Shown here piece by piece: positions 62,524 through 64,000 of a stretch of DNA of 64,000 nt (position 1 is its first letter; each line of letters opens with the position of its first letter). A model generated the notes under the pieces. It had not been told where the DNA came from, did not search any database, and was given only the letters and a program-made list of their open reading frames with translations. This DNA is from Mycobacterium numidiamassiliense (GTDB taxonomy: Bacteria; Actinomycetota; Actinomycetes; Mycobacteriales; Mycobacteriaceae), in the NCBI RefSeq assembly GCF_900157365.1, contig NZ_FUEZ01000003.1, positions 620,001-684,000 on the forward strand, written 5' to 3'. A program made the position numbers and the translations under genes.

Positions 62524-63939
62524 CTAGTCCAGATCGTCGTGCGCCATCAGGCGGCGAGCGGCCTCGGTGATCGATCCGGACAGCGACGGATAGACCGACA
62601 GCGTCTGCGCCAACTCGTTGACGGTGATGCGGTTTTGCACGGCGACGGCGATCGGCAAGATCAGCTCGGACGCGATCGGCGCCACCACTACGCCGCCGAT
62701 CACCACGCCGGTTGATTTGCGGCAGAACATCTTCACGAAGCCCTGCCGCAGGCCCGACATCTTGGCCCTGGCATTGGTCCGCAGCGGTAGCGTGACCGTG
62801 CGGGCCGGCACCGAGCCGTCGTCGATCATCGATTGCGGCACTCCGACGGCGGCGATCTCGGGCCGGGTGAACACCGTCGCGGCGACGGTGCGCAACCGGA
62901 TGGGGCTGACCCCCTCGCCCAGCGCGTGATACATCGCGATCCGCCCCTGCATGGCCGCGACCGACGCCAGCGGAAGCAGACCCGTGCAGTCGCCGGCGGC
63001 GTAGATGCCGGGCACCGAGGTCCGCGACACCCGGTCCACGGTCAGGTAATTGCCGCGGCCCAGCTCGATCCCGACGCGTTCCAGGCCAAGGCCGCTGGTG
63101 TTGGGGACCGATCCGATGGTCATCAGGGCGTGGCTGCCCTCGACGGTGCGGCCGTCGGTCATCGTCACCAGCACTCCGCTGTCGGTGCGGACGACCGATT
63201 CGGCGCGGGCGTTCTTCACGAGTTCGACGCCGCGCTCGGCGAACGCCTCTTCCAGGACCAGTGCGGCGTCGGCATCCTCGTAGGGCAGCACCCGGTCGCG
63301 GCTGGCCGCCACGGTCACCGGCACACCCAGCTCGGTGTAGGCGTGCACGAACTCCGCACCGGTGACCCCGGAGCCCACCACGATGAGGTGCTCGGGCAGC
63401 GCCTCGAGGTCGTAGAGCTGGCGCCAGGTGAGGATGCGCTCACCGTCGGGCTTTGCCGACGGCAGGATGCGCGGGCTGGCCCCGGTGGCGATCAGCACCA
63501 CGTCGGCGTCGTACTCGGTGGTGCTGCCGTCGGCGGCGGTCGCCCGCACCCGGTGATGCGCCAGGCCGGGAGTGGAGTCAACCAGCTCGCCGCGCCCTGC
63601 GACCAACGTCACACCCTCGCTGCGCAGCTGGGCGGCGATATCGGCGGACTGCTGCGTGGCCAACAGCTTGACCCGGGCATGGATCCGCGGCAGCGAGATC
63701 TTCGCGTCGTCGATGTCGATATCGAACCCCAGCCGCGGCGCCCGGCGCAGTTCGGTGCGCAGCCAGGTCGAGGCGATGAACGTCTTGGACGGCACGCAGT
63801 CGTCCAGCACAGCGGCGCCGCCGGCGCCTTCGGCCTCGATCACGGTCACGCGGGTCGTGTCGGGATGGGAGGTGGCGGCCACCAGGGCGGCTTCGTAACC
63901 GGCAGGGCCTCCACCGAGGATCACGATGCGGGTCACCAC
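62524..63939 (-). CDS. lpdA: NAD(P)H quinone reductase LpdA (dihydrolipoamide dehydrogenase-like)
   Basis: A 471-residue flavoprotein related to dihydrolipoamide dehydrogenases but with only one of the two redox cysteines (DDCVPSKTF), as in M. tuberculosis LpdA, which acts as an NAD(P)H:quinone reductase. FAD and NAD motifs are VTRIVILGGGPAGYEAALVAA, LIVVGSGVTGAEFVHAY and GIYAAGDCTG. The C-terminus ends MAHDDLD, shorter than the M. tuberculosis protein by about twenty residues. The start is GTG at 63939, six bases after a TAGGTT -10 box. Confidence 0.94.
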   Translation of the reverse strand: MVTRIVILGGGPAGYEAALVAATSHPDTTRVTVIEAEGAGGAAVLDDCVPSKTFIASTWLRTELRRAPRLGFDIDIDDAKISLPRIHARVKLLATQQSADIAAQLRSEGVTLVAGRGELVDSTPGLAHHRVRATAADGSTTEYDADVVLIATGASPRILPSAKPDGERILTWRQLYDLEALPEHLIVVGSGVTGAEFVHAYTELGVPVTVAASRDRVLPYEDADAALVLEEAFAERGVELVKNARAESVVRTDSGVLVTMTDGRTVEGSHALMTIGSVPNTSGLGLERVGIELGRGNYLTVDRVSRTSVPGIYAAGDCTGLLPLASVAAMQGRIAMYHALGEGVSPIRLRTVAATVFTRPEIAAVGVPQSMIDDGSVPARTVTLPLRTNARAKMSGLRQGFVKMFCRKSTGVVIGGVVVAPIASELILPIAVAVQNRITVNELAQTLSVYPSLSGSITEAARRLMAHDDLD

Positions 63940-63945
63940 AGCCCT

Positions 63946-63951
63946 AACCTA
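63946..63951 (-). promoter_or_regulatory. -10 box for leaderless lpdA
   Basis: TAGGTT on the minus strand, six bases, then GTG at 63939. This would drive the lpdA-glpD2-rluA operon with no leader. Confidence 0.55.
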
Positions 63952-63961
63952 GCGGGAGCCG

Positions 63962-64000
63962 GACCCCCGGCGCAGCGCGGCGAGCGCCAGCCTGGGGGTC
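63962..64000. repeat. 39-bp palindrome at the window edge
   Basis: GACCCCC and GGGGGTC bracket an imperfect inverted repeat with inner GGCGCAGCGC and GCGCCAGCC. It has the same length as the palindrome at 579-617 but a different sequence. It may continue beyond the window. Confidence 0.45.

Overview
The window is chromosomal DNA from a high-G+C actinobacterium, almost certainly a slow-growing non-tuberculous Mycobacterium. The evidence is the gene content and order, which follow the M. tuberculosis Rv3264c-Rv3303c segment as I recall it (manB, wbbL1, rmlD, cpsA, ctpC, fadE25, purEK, birA, accD5-accE5-maf, sseA, accA3, sigF-rsbW-usfY, lat-lrpA-pcd, lhr, nei2, lpqC, glpD2, lpdA). A PPE gene, DUF732 secreted proteins, a 13E12-type HNH gene and PstS lipoproteins fit the same origin. 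The species cannot be fixed by reading alone. No rRNA, tRNA or CRISPR was recognised.

Layout. 0.04-5.8 kb: a Nudix hydrolase, the cell-wall sugar genes manB-wbbL1-rmlD, and the LCP ligase cpsA with a TIGR03089-type gene. 5.8-7.3 kb: a 13E12/HNH gene abutting the stop codon of the preceding gene. 7.4-10 kb: the metallochaperone and P-type ATPase pair pacL1-ctpC behind a Fur/Zur-like palindrome. 10-13.1 kb: a 1044-residue TIR-NTPase-WD40 protein. 13.1-18.5 kb: a CDF-like membrane protein, a cupin, a FadD, a TIGR00027 methyltransferase and a CoA-transferase. 18.5-25.6 kb: a phosphate block, pknD-pstS2 divergent from pstB-pstS1-pstC1-pstA2. 25.6-28.8 kb: a three-gene signalling cassette (response regulator-PP2C phosphatase, CHASE3-type histidine kinase, stand-alone response regulator). 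29-39.6 kb: fadE25, purK-purE, gtrA, a PH-domain protein, birA, a KstD-like flavoprotein, accD5-accE5-maf and sseA-sufE. 39.6-40.7 kb: a low-G+C methyltransferase gene between 28-bp direct repeats. 40.8-45.5 kb: accA3, a STAS protein and the SigF operon. 45.6-50.2 kb: lysine catabolism (lat, lrpA, a DUF1338 2-oxoadipate-type enzyme, pcd). 50.3-64 kb: a TetR regulator, lhr, nei2, small secreted proteins, PPE, lpqC, an RluA-type pseudouridine synthase, glpD2 and lpdA.

How the genes connect. ManB, WbbL1, RmlD and CpsA all serve envelope polysaccharide assembly. AccA3, AccD5, AccE5 and BirA make up an acyl-CoA carboxylase and its biotin ligase. PurE and PurK are successive purine steps. PstSCAB and PknD handle phosphate uptake and sensing. 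Lat, Pcd and the DUF1338 enzyme form most of a lysine-to-2-hydroxyglutarate route controlled by LrpA. A PP2C phosphatase (27.6 kb), a STAS protein (42.8 kb) and RsbW/SigF (43-44 kb) could belong to one partner-switching stress pathway; that link is inference.

Most unusual items: the TIR-NTPase-WD40 protein, the phosphate block at this location, the signalling cassette, the repeat-flanked methyltransferase island, two SigF-type promoters, the Fur/Zur-like box before pacL1-ctpC, and several genes whose -10 box sits exactly where a leaderless mRNA would require.
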